Shown here: positions 1-9,284 of the stretch, one piece after another
Numbering within the stretch: the first letter of the stretch is position 1
How the letters are laid out: each line of letters opens with the position of its first letter
Source of the DNA: Candidatus Thermochlorobacter aerophilus
GTDB lineage: Bacteria > Bacteroidota > Chlorobiia > Chlorobiales > Thermochlorobacteraceae
NCBI GenBank assembly: GCA_002794105.1
Contig: PHFL01000072.1
Span: forward strand, 42,637 to 98,033
DNA: 55,397 nt
Reading direction: 5' to 3'
Notes under the pieces: model-generated
Databases searched by the model: none
Seen by the model: the letters and a program-made list of their open reading frames with translations, nothing else
What the model was told of the DNA's origin: nothing
Made by a program: the position numbers and the translations under genes

Positions 1-2449
1 TGCCGCCGCTGACTTCTATGACCGATGTGTTACCCCGATAGACGATGCTGTTTTCAGCCACACCGGTGTTATCGTTCCCAATTTGGATTTGCCCATCGGA
101 GAGTTGAAGCGTGCCTTCCAGCACGAGTTGATTATTCGATGCCCCAGATTGAATTCTTGCGATGGCACTTGGGTGATTCACCCACAAGCGCGCCGTGCCA
201 GGAATAATGTAGTCTGATGAACCTGTGCTCAGCGTGATGGTATGCCCTGCCGATACGCGGAAGGTGCCATTTTCCAACACGAGCGATTTATCGTTGGTTG
301 TCGGTCCCGACAGCGTAAAGTTCGAGGCTGTCACATCAAGAATTGGCGTTTGCGAAGTGCCTTTATTGACACGCAAGACATTGAAGTCCGTTGTTGCTCC
401 TGTGCCTGAAATCGTGGCATTGCTCGTGCCAGTGAAAGTTACGCGCGCACGGCGGACACTTGCCCCCGTGCCATCGCTCATGTCAAAAGTGCCGTTATTC
501 GTTAAGTTGCCGCCAATTGAGAGTTCGTTTGCAACGGCAGTGCCTGTGGTTGCTACATCAAAGGTTGCGCCTGCACCAACGGTCACATTATTTGCGACCG
601 TAACGGTTCTGGCCGTGCCGTTCATAAAGCGAAGCACACTTCCAGTACCTGTTACCGTGAGGTTTCCACCGCCGACAGCATCGCCTGTAATGATGATGTC
701 GCCATCCGCTGCATTAGATAGCAAAGCGGTTGCGCCACCTTGCACAGTCAGGTTGCCTGAAATGGTGAGTTTTTGTGCAGGGAAGGTCTTAGTGGTGCCA
801 TTGCCCGAGATGACCAAGTTGCGGTAACCTGTTGGTGCCGACGGCAAGGTGTAGTTTTGAGCACCGCCATATTCTACGGTGCCACCTGTCACGCCCAGAA
901 AGCTGGTAAATGCGCCGACTGGAAACTGAATGCCATTGCCGTCATCATCTCTTAGCTCCAGTGTGCCTGTGCCCGATACCGTGCCGAACGACACAGAACC
1001 GGGATCGACATCTAAACGCAATCGCCCTGTTGGACCAATAGTCACTGAGGGCACGGCTTGCGGCAGCGTAGTATTCAAGAAGATTACGCTGTTTTGGTCA
1101 ATGAACACAGGGTTATCGAAGCCGGGGGGACCTGGTGGCACATTTGAGCCCGTATGCCCATCTGTGCGCCATGATGCCGCCACAGTCCAGTTTCCTGTTG
1201 CGTTGGCGAGGCTGTAATAAGGTACCACAGTTCCATTGTTGAACTTTGCCCCTTCGCCCGCTGTGAAAAGTCCGTCTACATAATTCACATTCGGGAAACG
1301 AATACGCCCGCCCGTTGCAAGAGAATTGCCGTCAAGGTCGAGACCTTCATCAACTTCATTGATGGTGAGCGCTGTCCACTGTGCTGTGCTGGTGTTAAAA
1401 CGTCCCGCTTGATAGATTGCGGCATCTGCTGGGACATTCTCCACATCAGAATTTTCATACTGGTAGGCATGTGAGATGTTCGTCACCGTAATATTTGTTC
1501 CTGCCTCGACGCGCCAGTAGTATTGAAGGGCTAAGGCAGCACTATTGGTTGGAGCCTCTTGTGCAATTGGCGTCACGGTGATAAAATCACTGCCTGTTGC
1601 CGCCACGATGCTCATGCGTGCTGGCGTGTAGCGTGCACCCACGCCGATGGGAAAGGTAAAGGTTTGCCCAGCTTGAAAATTCTTCCTAACCCCTAAAGCC
1701 GTAAGCAAACCGCTTAGGCGAATTTTTCGATTCGCATTAAATGTGCCCGCCGTACTTGCATTTAACCCAAACGACAGTCGATTATCCCCAATGTCCAAAA
1801 TACCGCTATTCGCACCATCATCTTGATCGATGTCAAAGACACCCGTGATGGTTGGCGAAGCACCTGGCGCTAAGCTCGTTGAGCCACTGGGTTTGTTCAG
1901 ACGGAAGTTGCCTAAGGTTGGTGCATTCGAGATTGTCTGCGCGCCAGTTCCTGTCAGCTGTATGCGTCCATTCCCTGTGCTGGTGTGCGTCGCGTTACCA
2001 GAAATGTTACCCGTAACCGAGAGCACATTGCCGCCATCATTGAGCGTGCCTTGTGTCAGAAAGAGATCGACGATGGTCCGATCGACATTTTGTGTGACCG
2101 TTTCGCCGACATTGAGGTCTACTTCCAGAGACTTATTGCCTGCGCCCGTAAATTCTTCGTTGAGAAAATTCTTGCTTACGCCTCGGTAGATAATTCGGAA
2201 AAGGTCACCAGCGGCTTGTCCTAATGTGTTGCCCGCTTGGAGAATGCCGCTTGCGTCTGTTCCTGCTCTGACCAAGCGCGAGTTATTTCGCATGGTCAAA
2301 TTGCCTGTTCCCACGTTCAGCACACCTTGGTTGAGCGTGAGCGTATTGCGCACGGCGTTGCCTGGCGTCACAGTTCTCGTGCCTGGCCCACTGATGGTGA
2401 GGTTGCCGAATTCTACATCTGATGGTAGCGACACGGTCTGCCCGCTAGG
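1..2449 (-). CDS. Large secreted beta-repeat surface protein, downstream part (runs off left edge)
   Basis: This is the downstream part of the large surface protein whose N-terminus lies near 5356. Reading the minus strand from 2449 gives an uninterrupted frame to the window edge, with no start codon of its own that makes sense. The product is rich in Gly, Asn, Thr, Val and Ser, with repeated strand-turn phrases (for example LTLNQGVLNVG and TVTGNISGNA), as expected of a beta-helix or stacked beta-sandwich. Around 1640-1680 it has the phrase TFTFPIGVGARYTP, which recalls the module found ahead of the sorting domain in many Bacteroidota surface proteins. Around 1190 a segment like GNWTVAASWRTDG restarts a unit similar to the one at the N-terminus. 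Three in-frame stops separate it from the upstream part (2450-2488). Function unknown; adhesin or cell-surface matrix protein is a guess. Confidence 0.7.
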
Positions 2450-2485
2450 TCACGTCGCTCATGTATTCAATTGTGCTGTTGAAGT

Positions 2486-3781
2486 CTATGCTATAGTTGC
2501 GGCTGTTCCATAAATCGGGGCAGGATTACCTGTCGCTACATTGTAGATGCGGTATAGCGCATTATTGCCTAATGTAAATTCACCGCTCCCGACACCTTGA
2601 ACTAGCACGTTCGGTACTGCTGGCGTAGCTGGACGCCCTTGACGCACTTCGCCTGCAGTTACCGTGAAATTGCCATTGAAATTCAGAGTTTGACCATTGG
2701 TCGGCGTATAAAGCCACACAAAGCGATTGTTTCCTGAAGGATTATTAACCACAAAGTTGTTGTAAGTGTGCGATGGATGGAGGCACACTTCAAAGCCTTC
2801 TGCAGAGCCGGGCGTGGTAGAACTCCCATTGCCAAAGCGAATCACACTTGTGCCTGTAAAACAGGCGTTGATATTTGCTTGGGTCGTACTCCCTGTGAGG
2901 AAGGCGCCTGCGTCTGGGTCTCCCAATGGTGATGTTCGGAAACTGACACCTGTGGTGGTATTATTTCCGCCAGCATTCGGATTTGGATTGACAATCGTTA
3001 TTGTGCCGCCCGAGTGTTGCACAATGCCACGGTTGAAACTCAAGGCGTTTTGCGTGCCTGTGATGTCTTGGTCGCCCGACGGATTAATGTTGAACGCACC
3101 ACCGCTCATGATAAAACGGTAGTTGGCGTCATTTAGCGTAAAGCGCCCATTGAGGTTAAGTGTTCCACCTGTAATTTCTAAGCTGGCATAGTTTGCACTT
3201 GCAAAGGCTGGGTTGTTATTACCATTGCCAAAGTTACCCGCCGCAGTAGGGCTTCCAAACGAAGAGTTTCCATCTCCTACATTGACCGTGCCACCATTCA
3301 AAATAAATCTTGTTACAGCCGTCACGTCGACTGGAAATGTGATTGAGTTTCCACCATTGCTTTGATTTACCCCAACGTTTAGCTCTCCATTATTGACAGT
3401 AGCTAAAGAGCCGTTCCCAAGTTGGAATGAGGCTCGCACATTCACAGTTCCACCTTGTTGTGTATAGGTTGCGTTCCCCACCAGTTGTAAGGTGCCACGA
3501 TTGCCGCCGCCAATTAGTACCTCTGCGTCACTTCGCACAATCATCTGACCACCTGGCTCGATATCCAAAAACCGCCGGTTGGTTGGGTTAGGGAGTTCAG
3601 GTAAGGTATTTTGACCAATGTAGAGCCGTGCACTTTCTGGTGCACCTGAGCCATCACCTACATTGAGCGTGCCGAATACTTGCATCGCCGTATTGCCCGC
3701 AAAGAGCAGGTTCTCAACATTTGTACCGCCCAACACTTCAAATAGCCCGTCATTAATGTTCAAACTGTCCACCTGCACCAA
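2486..3781 (-). CDS. Large secreted beta-repeat surface protein, internal fragment
   Basis: This internal fragment of the same protein is in a different frame from its neighbours. It consists of glycine- and asparagine-rich units such as GGTVNVGDG and NNGELNVG. These match the style of the fragments on both sides, so it is one protein and not a separate gene. Dropping one base at about 3767-3773 joins it to the upstream frame and yields a natural GAGDSLNINDG. At its end, adding one A (GCATAGAC to GCAATAGAC near 2487) and dropping one base near 2453 bridges the stops and gives AIDFNSTIEYMSDVPSG. There is no ribosome-binding site at the apparent internal start. The apparent gene end is therefore an artefact or a mutation. 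Confidence 0.65.
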   Translation of the reverse strand: MVQVDSLNINDGLFEVLGGTNVENLLFAGNTAMQVFGTLNVGDGSGAPESARLYIGQNTLPELPNPTNRRFLDIEPGGQMIVRSDAEVLIGGGNRGTLQLVGNATYTQQGGTVNVRASFQLGNGSLATVNNGELNVGVNQSNGGNSITFPVDVTAVTRFILNGGTVNVGDGNSSFGSPTAAGNFGNGNNNPAFASANYASLEITGGTLNLNGRFTLNDANYRFIMSGGAFNINPSGDQDITGTQNALSFNRGIVQHSGGTITIVNPNPNAGGNNTTTGVSFRTSPLGDPDAGAFLTGSTTQANINACFTGTSVIRFGNGSSTTPGSAEGFEVCLHPSHTYNNFVVNNPSGNNRFVWLYTPTNGQTLNFNGNFTVTAGEVRQGRPATPAVPNVLVQGVGSGEFTLGNNALYRIYNVATGNPAPIYGTAATIA

Positions 3782-4913
3782 TCACACATACATTTACGTT
3801 GTTTGCTGACTGGGCATTCTGAAACAGCCTTACCGTTGAGCCGCTGTTCACGTTAATCGTGGCTCGCCCAAGATTGCACGTCTGTGCCGCCCCCACATTG
3901 ATGACATTCTCACTAACAATAAACTGGCTCCCGTTATCGATATCAAATCTGGTGTTAGTGTTATTTACCCCAGCTGATACTAACCACCGCCCGTAGACGC
4001 GCACAGTAGCATTATCTACAGTCATATTTCGCACGAAGCTATTATTTTCGTCGGCCTCGAGATTGCCTGTGCTATTCGTGGGATTCCCTATCAAGAACTG
4101 CGCCCCTGATTCCACCCTGATAGTTGAAGTGCCTCTGAATAAGACCGCCGGACCTGCCGTCGTCGCATTGTATCTTACTCGCATAATAGCACCGTCTGAA
4201 ATCGTGAGTGTACCACCATTTCCAGCATTATTGCCTGTCACAATTCTACCGCAGTTGACTTCGCTACTCTTTCCTGTAATACTCGTTCCTGTAACCCACA
4301 TCGTGCCTGCATTGCCATCAAACCGAATGTCTCCATAGGTGCCGTTACCTACATTAAGCGTGCCACCATTCTGCACCGTAATGTCTGCCGTCGTGCCGTT
4401 TGTTAGAAGCTTCTGCCTATCCGTTGTTTCGTTGCCGCCCACGTTCACGACTGCGTTTGGGCCATCCACAATTAAATCCCCACCATTCAGATTGAGCTGA
4501 TCGAGAACATTATTTCCAGTTGCGAAATTCATTGTGCCTTGCAGGACGGTTACGGTCATATCTGCGCCCCCGAAAGCTACCGTTCCTGTACTCACATTGT
4601 AAATGCCCGTGTTATCGTGGCGATAATTGCCTCGTGTGAAGGTTGATGTGCCGGGGTTAATTGCCGTCGTGAAGGTTGTGGATTGGTTAGTAATTTGGTT
4701 ATTCGGGGCTGTGCCCGTGTTGTTGTAAGTAACGGCTTGAATGTTGTAGATCGTGCCGCCAATTGAGATGGTTTGGTTGCTGGTGCCGTTGAAGGTGATG
4801 TTGTTGAAGGTTGATGTGCCTGCGCCTTCCAGATTGCCTGATAGGTTGATGTTGACAATATCAAAGAATGCACCATCGGGAATACGGAAACTTATCGTTC
4901 CGTCGTTTGTCAA
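3753..4913 (-). CDS. Large secreted beta-repeat surface protein, internal fragment
   Basis: This is another frame of the same large protein. It opens with TNDGTISFRIPDGAFF and continues with repeated NVGNGT, GGTLTISDG and TVRVYGRW phrases, a low-complexity beta-rich composition shared with the other fragments. Just upstream in this frame the sequence reads DNGNDTHTLTIQNGGS before the nominal start. So the coding frame enters from the N-terminal fragment through a one-base gain at 4959-4963 rather than starting here. It ends at a TAA at 3753 that is bypassed if one base is dropped near 3770. No catalytic motif is recognisable. See the N-terminal fragment for the secretion signal. Confidence 0.65.
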   Translation of the reverse strand: MTNDGTISFRIPDGAFFDIVNINLSGNLEGAGTSTFNNITFNGTSNQTISIGGTIYNIQAVTYNNTGTAPNNQITNQSTTFTTAINPGTSTFTRGNYRHDNTGIYNVSTGTVAFGGADMTVTVLQGTMNFATGNNVLDQLNLNGGDLIVDGPNAVVNVGGNETTDRQKLLTNGTTADITVQNGGTLNVGNGTYGDIRFDGNAGTMWVTGTSITGKSSEVNCGRIVTGNNAGNGGTLTISDGAIMRVRYNATTAGPAVLFRGTSTIRVESGAQFLIGNPTNSTGNLEADENNSFVRNMTVDNATVRVYGRWLVSAGVNNTNTRFDIDNGSQFIVSENVINVGAAQTCNLGRATINVNSGSTVRLFQNAQSANNVNVCVIGAGGQFEH

Positions 4914-5356
4914 TGAGCCGCCATTTTGAATCGTAAGGGTATGCGTATCGTTTCCATTGTCTTGAGTGTTCCTGATGCGTTAAACTGCCCTCCCGGAGCA
5001 ATTGTCACCCCGCCCGAGCCAACTGTCAAAACTCTGCCGCTGGTATTATCAAACTGCAAGGTGCCGCTGACGACCAGCCCACCAATTTGGTTTTCAGGCA
5101 GAATGTTAAAGTCAATGGTAACCGTTGCGCCGTCGCGGATGGTTACCGTGCCAGTGCCTGGATATTGACCAGGATAACCTTGGGATGGAGTCGGCGTCTG
5201 CCATGATCCATTTTCAAATCGTTCCCACCTGCTTAAGTCTGTCCAGTTGAAAACGGCAATGGTAGAGCGATAATCGCCCGCCTGTTGGGCGTTGGCTGGT
5301 GTGGAGAGCAGAAGTGCAAAGAGCAAGCAGAGACCTGCGACGCGTGTAAAGCGCAT
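4910..5356 (-). CDS. Large secreted beta-repeat surface protein, N-terminal fragment with signal peptide
   Basis: This is the N-terminus of the large surface protein. The ATG at 5356 is chosen because it places a clean signal peptide at the start (MRFTRVAGLCLLFALLL, cleavage after ANA-Q). In-frame starts at 5413 and 5440 would add up to 28 residues ahead of the hydrophobic stretch. After cleavage comes NWTDLSRWERFENGSWQ, then a proline/glycine linker and TVTIRDGATVTIDF. The same order reappears near position 1190 and looks like a repeated module. The frame is lost at 4959-4963, where the sequence continues better in another frame (DNGNDTHTLTIQ). If all frame breaks are repaired, the gene exceeds 1,780 codons in this window alone. 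It lies downstream of pdxH on the same strand with a 192-bp gap. Confidence 0.7.
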   Translation of the reverse strand: MRFTRVAGLCLLFALLLSTPANAQQAGDYRSTIAVFNWTDLSRWERFENGSWQTPTPSQGYPGQYPGTGTVTIRDGATVTIDFNILPENQIGGLVVSGTLQFDNTSGRVLTVGSGGVTIAPGGQFNASGTLKTMETIRIPLRFKMAAH

Positions 5357-5548
5357 AGAAACACACGTTATTTGATTGTTGTAGAAACCTACAGAGGTGT
5401 ATCGTTTTTTCATGAGAAGTTTCAATCGTTTTTTTGACAATCGGCTTTTTGAATTAAACCAGCATTTCTAATTGACCAAGTAGTCTTGGGCAGAAATGAG
5501 AGGCTGAAGTGGCGCAAATCAGTTTACAAATTCTGTGCAACTTCTGCG

Positions 5549-6193
5549 TCACGGTGAGAGTCGGTCGATTTTCCATGTTCCATCAGGCTGTTTGAGGTAT
5601 CGGAAGCGGTCGTGCAGGCGCGAGGGTTGACCTTGCCAGAATTGTATTTCATTGGGGAGCAAGCGGTATCCGCCCCAGAAGGGTGGGCAGGGCACATCGC
5701 CAGTTGGGTATTTGAGCGCCATTTCTGCCGCACGCTTCAAAAGCTCAGCTTTGCCTGCAATCACTTCGCTTTGGTGCGACGCCCATGCGCCATAGCGGCT
5801 GGTCAGCGGTCTGGAACGAAAATAGGCTTCCGACTCTTCTCGGCTGACTTTTTCTACCATGCCCATAATGCTGACCTGCCGCTCCAAAGGCGGCCAATGA
5901 AAACACAACGCTGCGTAAGGATTTTCAGCAAGTTCTCGACCTTTCCGGCTCTCGTAGTTGGTGTAGAAGACAAACCCACGTTCATCCACGCCCTTGAGCA
6001 GCACGGTACGAATTGATGGCTTGGCGTCTTTTGTAGCAGTTGCCAAGGCCATGGCATTGGGTTCTTCAATGCCTGCGGCTTTTGCTTCTTCAAACCATTT
6101 TTCAAACTGCTTGAAAGGGTTGGCATCCAAGTCCTTTTCACTGAGTGAGCCCTTTGTGTATTCCTTGCGTAGATTGGCAATAGACTTCATCAT
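5549..6193 (-). CDS. pdxH: Pyridoxamine 5'-phosphate oxidase
   Basis: This FMN-dependent enzyme makes pyridoxal 5'-phosphate from pyridoxamine or pyridoxine 5'-phosphate, the last step of the vitamin B6 salvage pathway, in the cytoplasm. At 214 residues it has the normal family length. Recognisable segments are the N-terminal LRKEY, the FMN-binding RTVLLKGVDERGFVFYTN with the following SRKGRELAENP, LERQVSIMG, the substrate-contacting SRYGAWAS, and the C-terminal dimerisation signature WGGYRLLP...EFWQG-type segment (here IQFWQGQPSRLHDR) ending in WKIDRLSP. ATG codons at 6193 and 6190 are both possible starts. It follows bshC on the same strand with an 18-bp gap, so co-transcription is likely, although no shared pathway is obvious. 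Confidence 0.95.
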   Translation of the reverse strand: MMKSIANLRKEYTKGSLSEKDLDANPFKQFEKWFEEAKAAGIEEPNAMALATATKDAKPSIRTVLLKGVDERGFVFYTNYESRKGRELAENPYAALCFHWPPLERQVSIMGMVEKVSREESEAYFRSRPLTSRYGAWASHQSEVIAGKAELLKRAAEMALKYPTGDVPCPPFWGGYRLLPNEIQFWQGQPSRLHDRFRYLKQPDGTWKIDRLSP

Positions 6194-6211
6194 ATTTCTT
6201 TTTTTACAAAG

Positions 6212-7891
6212 CTACATTTCCACAATCAAATGCTGAAGTTCTGAGTGCGTCTCAATTGCCTGCTGAAGGGTCTTGAGCATATCAAAGCCGAACTTACTAA
6301 GGTAATAACACACATTGATGATGCGCTCTTGCAGGGTATGATTGGGCAAAAGATTGAGACTGCATTTTTCAAGCTGCATGATGATGTCTTGATGTTTTTG
6401 CTTTTCCGCACGAAAAGCTTTTTCCTTAAGATGCCCGATTTGATAAAACATTTTGCCGCTGGCGGTCTCTACTGCTTCTTTTAAGGTTGGGTCAAGTCGC
6501 GCAAGTTCCATGCCAAGTGCTTGTAGTGCAGCTTTTATTTGCGTTTCAGTTTGTGCGAACAATTTTTCTATGCTGATGCGCTCTAATTTGTCAATCGCTT
6601 GTCGTGTGAGCTGTTCTCTGTTGGCAAAGAACTGGGCATAGAGTGATGCGCGGTCTTCTTCAGCCATGAGCTCGCTGAGTTTTGTGAAGACTTTTTTGAC
6701 TTTTGGTTCGGCAAGCGAAAGGCTATGGCGCGGCACGACCAAGGGCATCTGCACCCCAAAGAAGGCGTAGTTGGATTTGAGCTGCGCAAGGTAGGCAACC
6801 TCTGCTGGGCCAGCAATGTAGGCAAAGGTTGGCACCACCCAATCTTGCATGATTGGGCGCATGATGACATTAGGGCTGAAGCGTTCTGGCGCTTCTTCGA
6901 CCAGCTCCAAAAGCTCACTTTTTGAAATAACACGCCGAATGGGCTGCAGCAGATAAGTTTCTTTTTGTTGCGGCTCAATACGCCATCGCTGGTGCTGCTC
7001 AATCAAGTAGAGATTGACGGGCTTAGCTTTGGCTTGTGCATCATAGCCTGCTTCCTCAAGCAAAGCGCTTTGGGCAATGACATTTGCGGAGCTTTCTGGT
7101 GCTGTGCTCAATTCTTTGAGAAAAAGTTTGGTGCAGAGTTTCTTGTATGCTCGTTCATCGCTGGAGAGGCACACTAATCCTTCATCTTTGAAGAGCTCGT
7201 TCATCATCTTGGCAAAGGCTGAGAGCATGGTTTCGCCTTCGCGGTAAGTTTGGCGAATCAGGTCAGCTACGCTGGGCTTAAACTCGCTGGGCGATAGTGC
7301 TGCCAAAACCTCGGTTGCAAATTGCGAGATTTCTGCACTCAGGCGAATGCGTCCCGTCATGGTGCGCTCTTTAACACTTGGCTCACGGTAGCGTAAGGTG
7401 TGCAATTTGTTTTCTACCAAGATAGAGAGCGTGGCAACTTCTTCGTAGTCATGGTCTTCGCCTTCCAGCCAAAAGATGGGGACAAATTCGTAGTCTGGAA
7501 ACTCTCGCTTCATGCGCTTGGCGAAGGCAATTGCCGAAAGTGTCTTGTAAATCGTGTAGAGATTGCCGGTCAGTACTCCGACCTGCTGCCCAGTGACAAT
7601 AGCTACCGTTTTGCTTGATACAAATTTCTGAATCTGTGAAAGGGTCTTGATGGAAGCGCCCAGCGCTCGATTTTGCCGCTCTAAAATCTCGACCAGTTGC
7701 TCACGCTGATATGCGGTTTGTGAGAGTGCTTCCAGTTTTTTTTGCTGCACTTCTTTGCTACGGTAATCACCGAAAAAAAAGTTCTGCACTATGTTGCTAG
7801 TGCGTTCATTGCCAGCCACATAATCTACAAACAGCTTGTTGAACGCACTGCGCCCAGAGCCGAAGACGGAATAAGGAATAGATAGGGTCAT
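6212..7891 (-). CDS. bshC: Putative cysteine ligase BshC (bacillithiol biosynthesis)
   Basis: BshC adds cysteine to glucosaminyl-malate in the last step of bacillithiol synthesis. Bacillithiol is the low-molecular-weight thiol of Firmicutes and many Bacteroidota and Chlorobi (N-methylated in green sulfur bacteria). The 559-residue product has the family's N-terminal pattern (ALGAS linker, then VAIVTGQQVGVLTGNLYTIYK), the FVPIFWLEGEDHDYEEV segment, the RPIMQDWVVPTFAYIAGPAEVAYLAQL segment, and the long C-terminal coiled coil near residues 430-520. The ATG at 7891 is preferred because it overlaps the surE stop as TAATG, which indicates translational coupling. An upstream in-frame start inside surE (7909) adds only six residues. 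bshA and bshB are not in the window. Confidence 0.93.
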   Translation of the reverse strand: MTLSIPYSVFGSGRSAFNKLFVDYVAGNERTSNIVQNFFFGDYRSKEVQQKKLEALSQTAYQREQLVEILERQNRALGASIKTLSQIQKFVSSKTVAIVTGQQVGVLTGNLYTIYKTLSAIAFAKRMKREFPDYEFVPIFWLEGEDHDYEEVATLSILVENKLHTLRYREPSVKERTMTGRIRLSAEISQFATEVLAALSPSEFKPSVADLIRQTYREGETMLSAFAKMMNELFKDEGLVCLSSDERAYKKLCTKLFLKELSTAPESSANVIAQSALLEEAGYDAQAKAKPVNLYLIEQHQRWRIEPQQKETYLLQPIRRVISKSELLELVEEAPERFSPNVIMRPIMQDWVVPTFAYIAGPAEVAYLAQLKSNYAFFGVQMPLVVPRHSLSLAEPKVKKVFTKLSELMAEEDRASLYAQFFANREQLTRQAIDKLERISIEKLFAQTETQIKAALQALGMELARLDPTLKEAVETASGKMFYQIGHLKEKAFRAEKQKHQDIIMQLEKCSLNLLPNHTLQERIINVCYYLSKFGFDMLKTLQQAIETHSELQHLIVEM

Positions 7892-8754
7892 TATTTTTTT
7901 AGATTCCACGTTCGCATCGTTTCTAGAAAGGCGTAATTGGTCTGGTCAAATGAGATGGGCGTTACCGAGACGTAGTCGTTTCGAATGGCAAACTCATCAT
8001 CTTCGAGACTATCGTCTTGCAAGACCAGTTCGCCGCGTAGCCAGTAGTAAGGTTCGCCGTAGGCATCGGCGCGCTCAATCATGGTTTCGTGCCACTTGGA
8101 TTTGCCTTGGTGTGTGACTGCCACACCCTTGATTTTTTCTTCGGGCAAATTTGGAATATTGACTGTCAGCAGCGTTCCTACTGGTAAGCCATGCTTAAGA
8201 ACTTTGAGCGCCAGCTGTTTGGCAAATTTTGCCGCATATCTGAAATCTGGATTGTTATAAGTAGTCAGGGAAAAGGCAATGGCAGGAATTTTGGCAATAG
8301 CCGCTTCGCGCGCCGCTGCCACCGTGCCTGAGTAAAGAATGTTGATAGCCGTATTGCTACCGTGATTGATACCGCTGACTACCAAGTCAGGCTTTTCGGG
8401 CAAAATCTGTGCAAGTGCCGCCTTCACACAGTCGACAGGTGTGCCTGAGACGGCATATCCGAAAAATTTTTTATGCTTGTATGCTTTTTTGATACGCAAA
8501 GGCTGACCCAGTGTCATAGCATGGCTCATGCCGCTCTGCGGTGAATTTGGCGCCACTACGGTCACCTCACCGATTTTGCTCATGGCTTTGGCTAACATTT
8601 CGAGACCTTCGGCGTCAATGCCATCATCGTTCGTAACCAAAATGCGCGGACGCCGCACAACTTGAGAATCGTTGGAAGATAAGCTTGATGTTTTTTTAGG
8701 AGACTTCGCAGACCGACTTGCCACAGATGTTTGTTTTTTGAGTTTAAGCCACAA
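7891..8754 (-). CDS. surE: 5'/3'-nucleotidase SurE
   Basis: SurE is a metal-dependent survival phosphatase acting on nucleoside monophosphates. The core begins with [19 protein letters not shown], carrying the metal-binding DD pair. It continues with [33 protein letters not shown] and the [26 protein letters not shown] signature, so it is complete. The start is uncertain. The longest reading uses TTG at 8754 and adds about 32 Lys/Ser-rich residues that the family does not have. GTG at 8658 gives the usual length of about 255 residues. Neither has a clear Shine-Dalgarno sequence. It is the first gene of the surE-bshC-pdxH run and diverges from the SET-domain gene, whose start is only about 40 bp from the TTG. 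Confidence 0.92.
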   Translation of the reverse strand: MWLKLKKQTSVASRSAKSPKKTSSLSSNDSQVVRRPRILVTNDDGIDAEGLEMLAKAMSKIGEVTVVAPNSPQSGMSHAMTLGQPLRIKKAYKHKKFFGYAVSGTPVDCVKAALAQILPEKPDLVVSGINHGSNTAINILYSGTVAAAREAAIAKIPAIAFSLTTYNNPDFRYAAKFAKQLALKVLKHGLPVGTLLTVNIPNLPEEKIKGVAVTHQGKSKWHETMIERADAYGEPYYWLRGELVLQDDSLEDDEFAIRNDYVSVTPISFDQTNYAFLETMRTWNLKK

Positions 8755-8795
8755 AGATACAAAAACTCATAGACTACACTTTTTCTACACCAACC

Positions 8796-9284
8796 ATGCT
8801 AAAGTTTCTCTCTGATGAGGCACTACAAAACCCTGACTACATCATTGTTCAACCCTCACCAATTCAAGGGCTTGGCATTTTCACACAGAAAGTCTGCCAG
8901 CCGGATGAAATCATCATGGTCATCACTGGCGAAGTGCTGGACTCTGAAGAATGTCTGCGCCGCGAAAACGAAGAAAACAATGTCTACATTTTCTATCTCG
9001 ATGAGCATCGCTACTTGGATACTTCACAGAGCGGCAAGATTCGCTACATCAATCATCATTGCGAGCCCAATTGCTATGTGATAGAGCGAGATTCTGACTC
9101 GCTCTATCTTGTTGCCGCCCGCCAAATTGCCGCCGGTGAAGAAATCACGATTGACTACGGGTTCGAGGAAATTTATGCACTTTGCCAAGCCCATAACCCT
9201 TTGTGTGCCGCTCACCGCAATGCCTGCCCAGTGCTTCAAGCCAGAAAAGACACTTCATTGAATTCGGAGATGCGTTCAGAATGA
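8796..9284 (+). CDS. SET-domain protein (putative protein-lysine methyltransferase)
   Basis: The 162-residue product is essentially a lone SET domain. It has the N-strand [10 protein letters not shown] (residues 24-33), the pseudoknot motif [10 protein letters not shown] (84-93, normally NHSCxPNC) and the closing [12 protein letters not shown] (114-125) with its catalytic-type tyrosine. Cysteines at 130, 137 and 144 follow, perhaps a post-SET zinc site together with those of the NHHC motif. SET proteins use S-adenosylmethionine to methylate protein lysines; bacterial members are rarer and their targets mostly unknown. The Ser-to-His change in the motif is unusual. It is divergent from surE, and its last 9 bp overlap the convergent nadB end. 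The substrate cannot be inferred. Confidence 0.85.
   Translation: MLKFLSDEALQNPDYIIVQPSPIQGLGIFTQKVCQPDEIIMVITGEVLDSEECLRRENEENNVYIFYLDEHRYLDTSQSGKIRYINHHCEPNCYVIERDSDSLYLVAARQIAAGEEITIDYGFEEIYALCQAHNPLCAAHRNACPVLQARKDTSLNSEMRSE

Noticed and set aside
225..4338. Several long plus-strand frames (for example 225-827, 1830-2189, 2766-3122, 4063-4338)
   Set aside because: They are antisense shadows of the minus-strand repeat protein: proline/valine-rich, without signals or families, while the minus strand reads as a coherent beta-repeat protein.
8658..8754. N-terminal extension of SurE as a targeting peptide
   Set aside because: The Lys/Ser-rich stretch depends on a TTG start and has no hydrophobic core; GTG at 8658 gives the normal length, so the extension is more likely untranslated.
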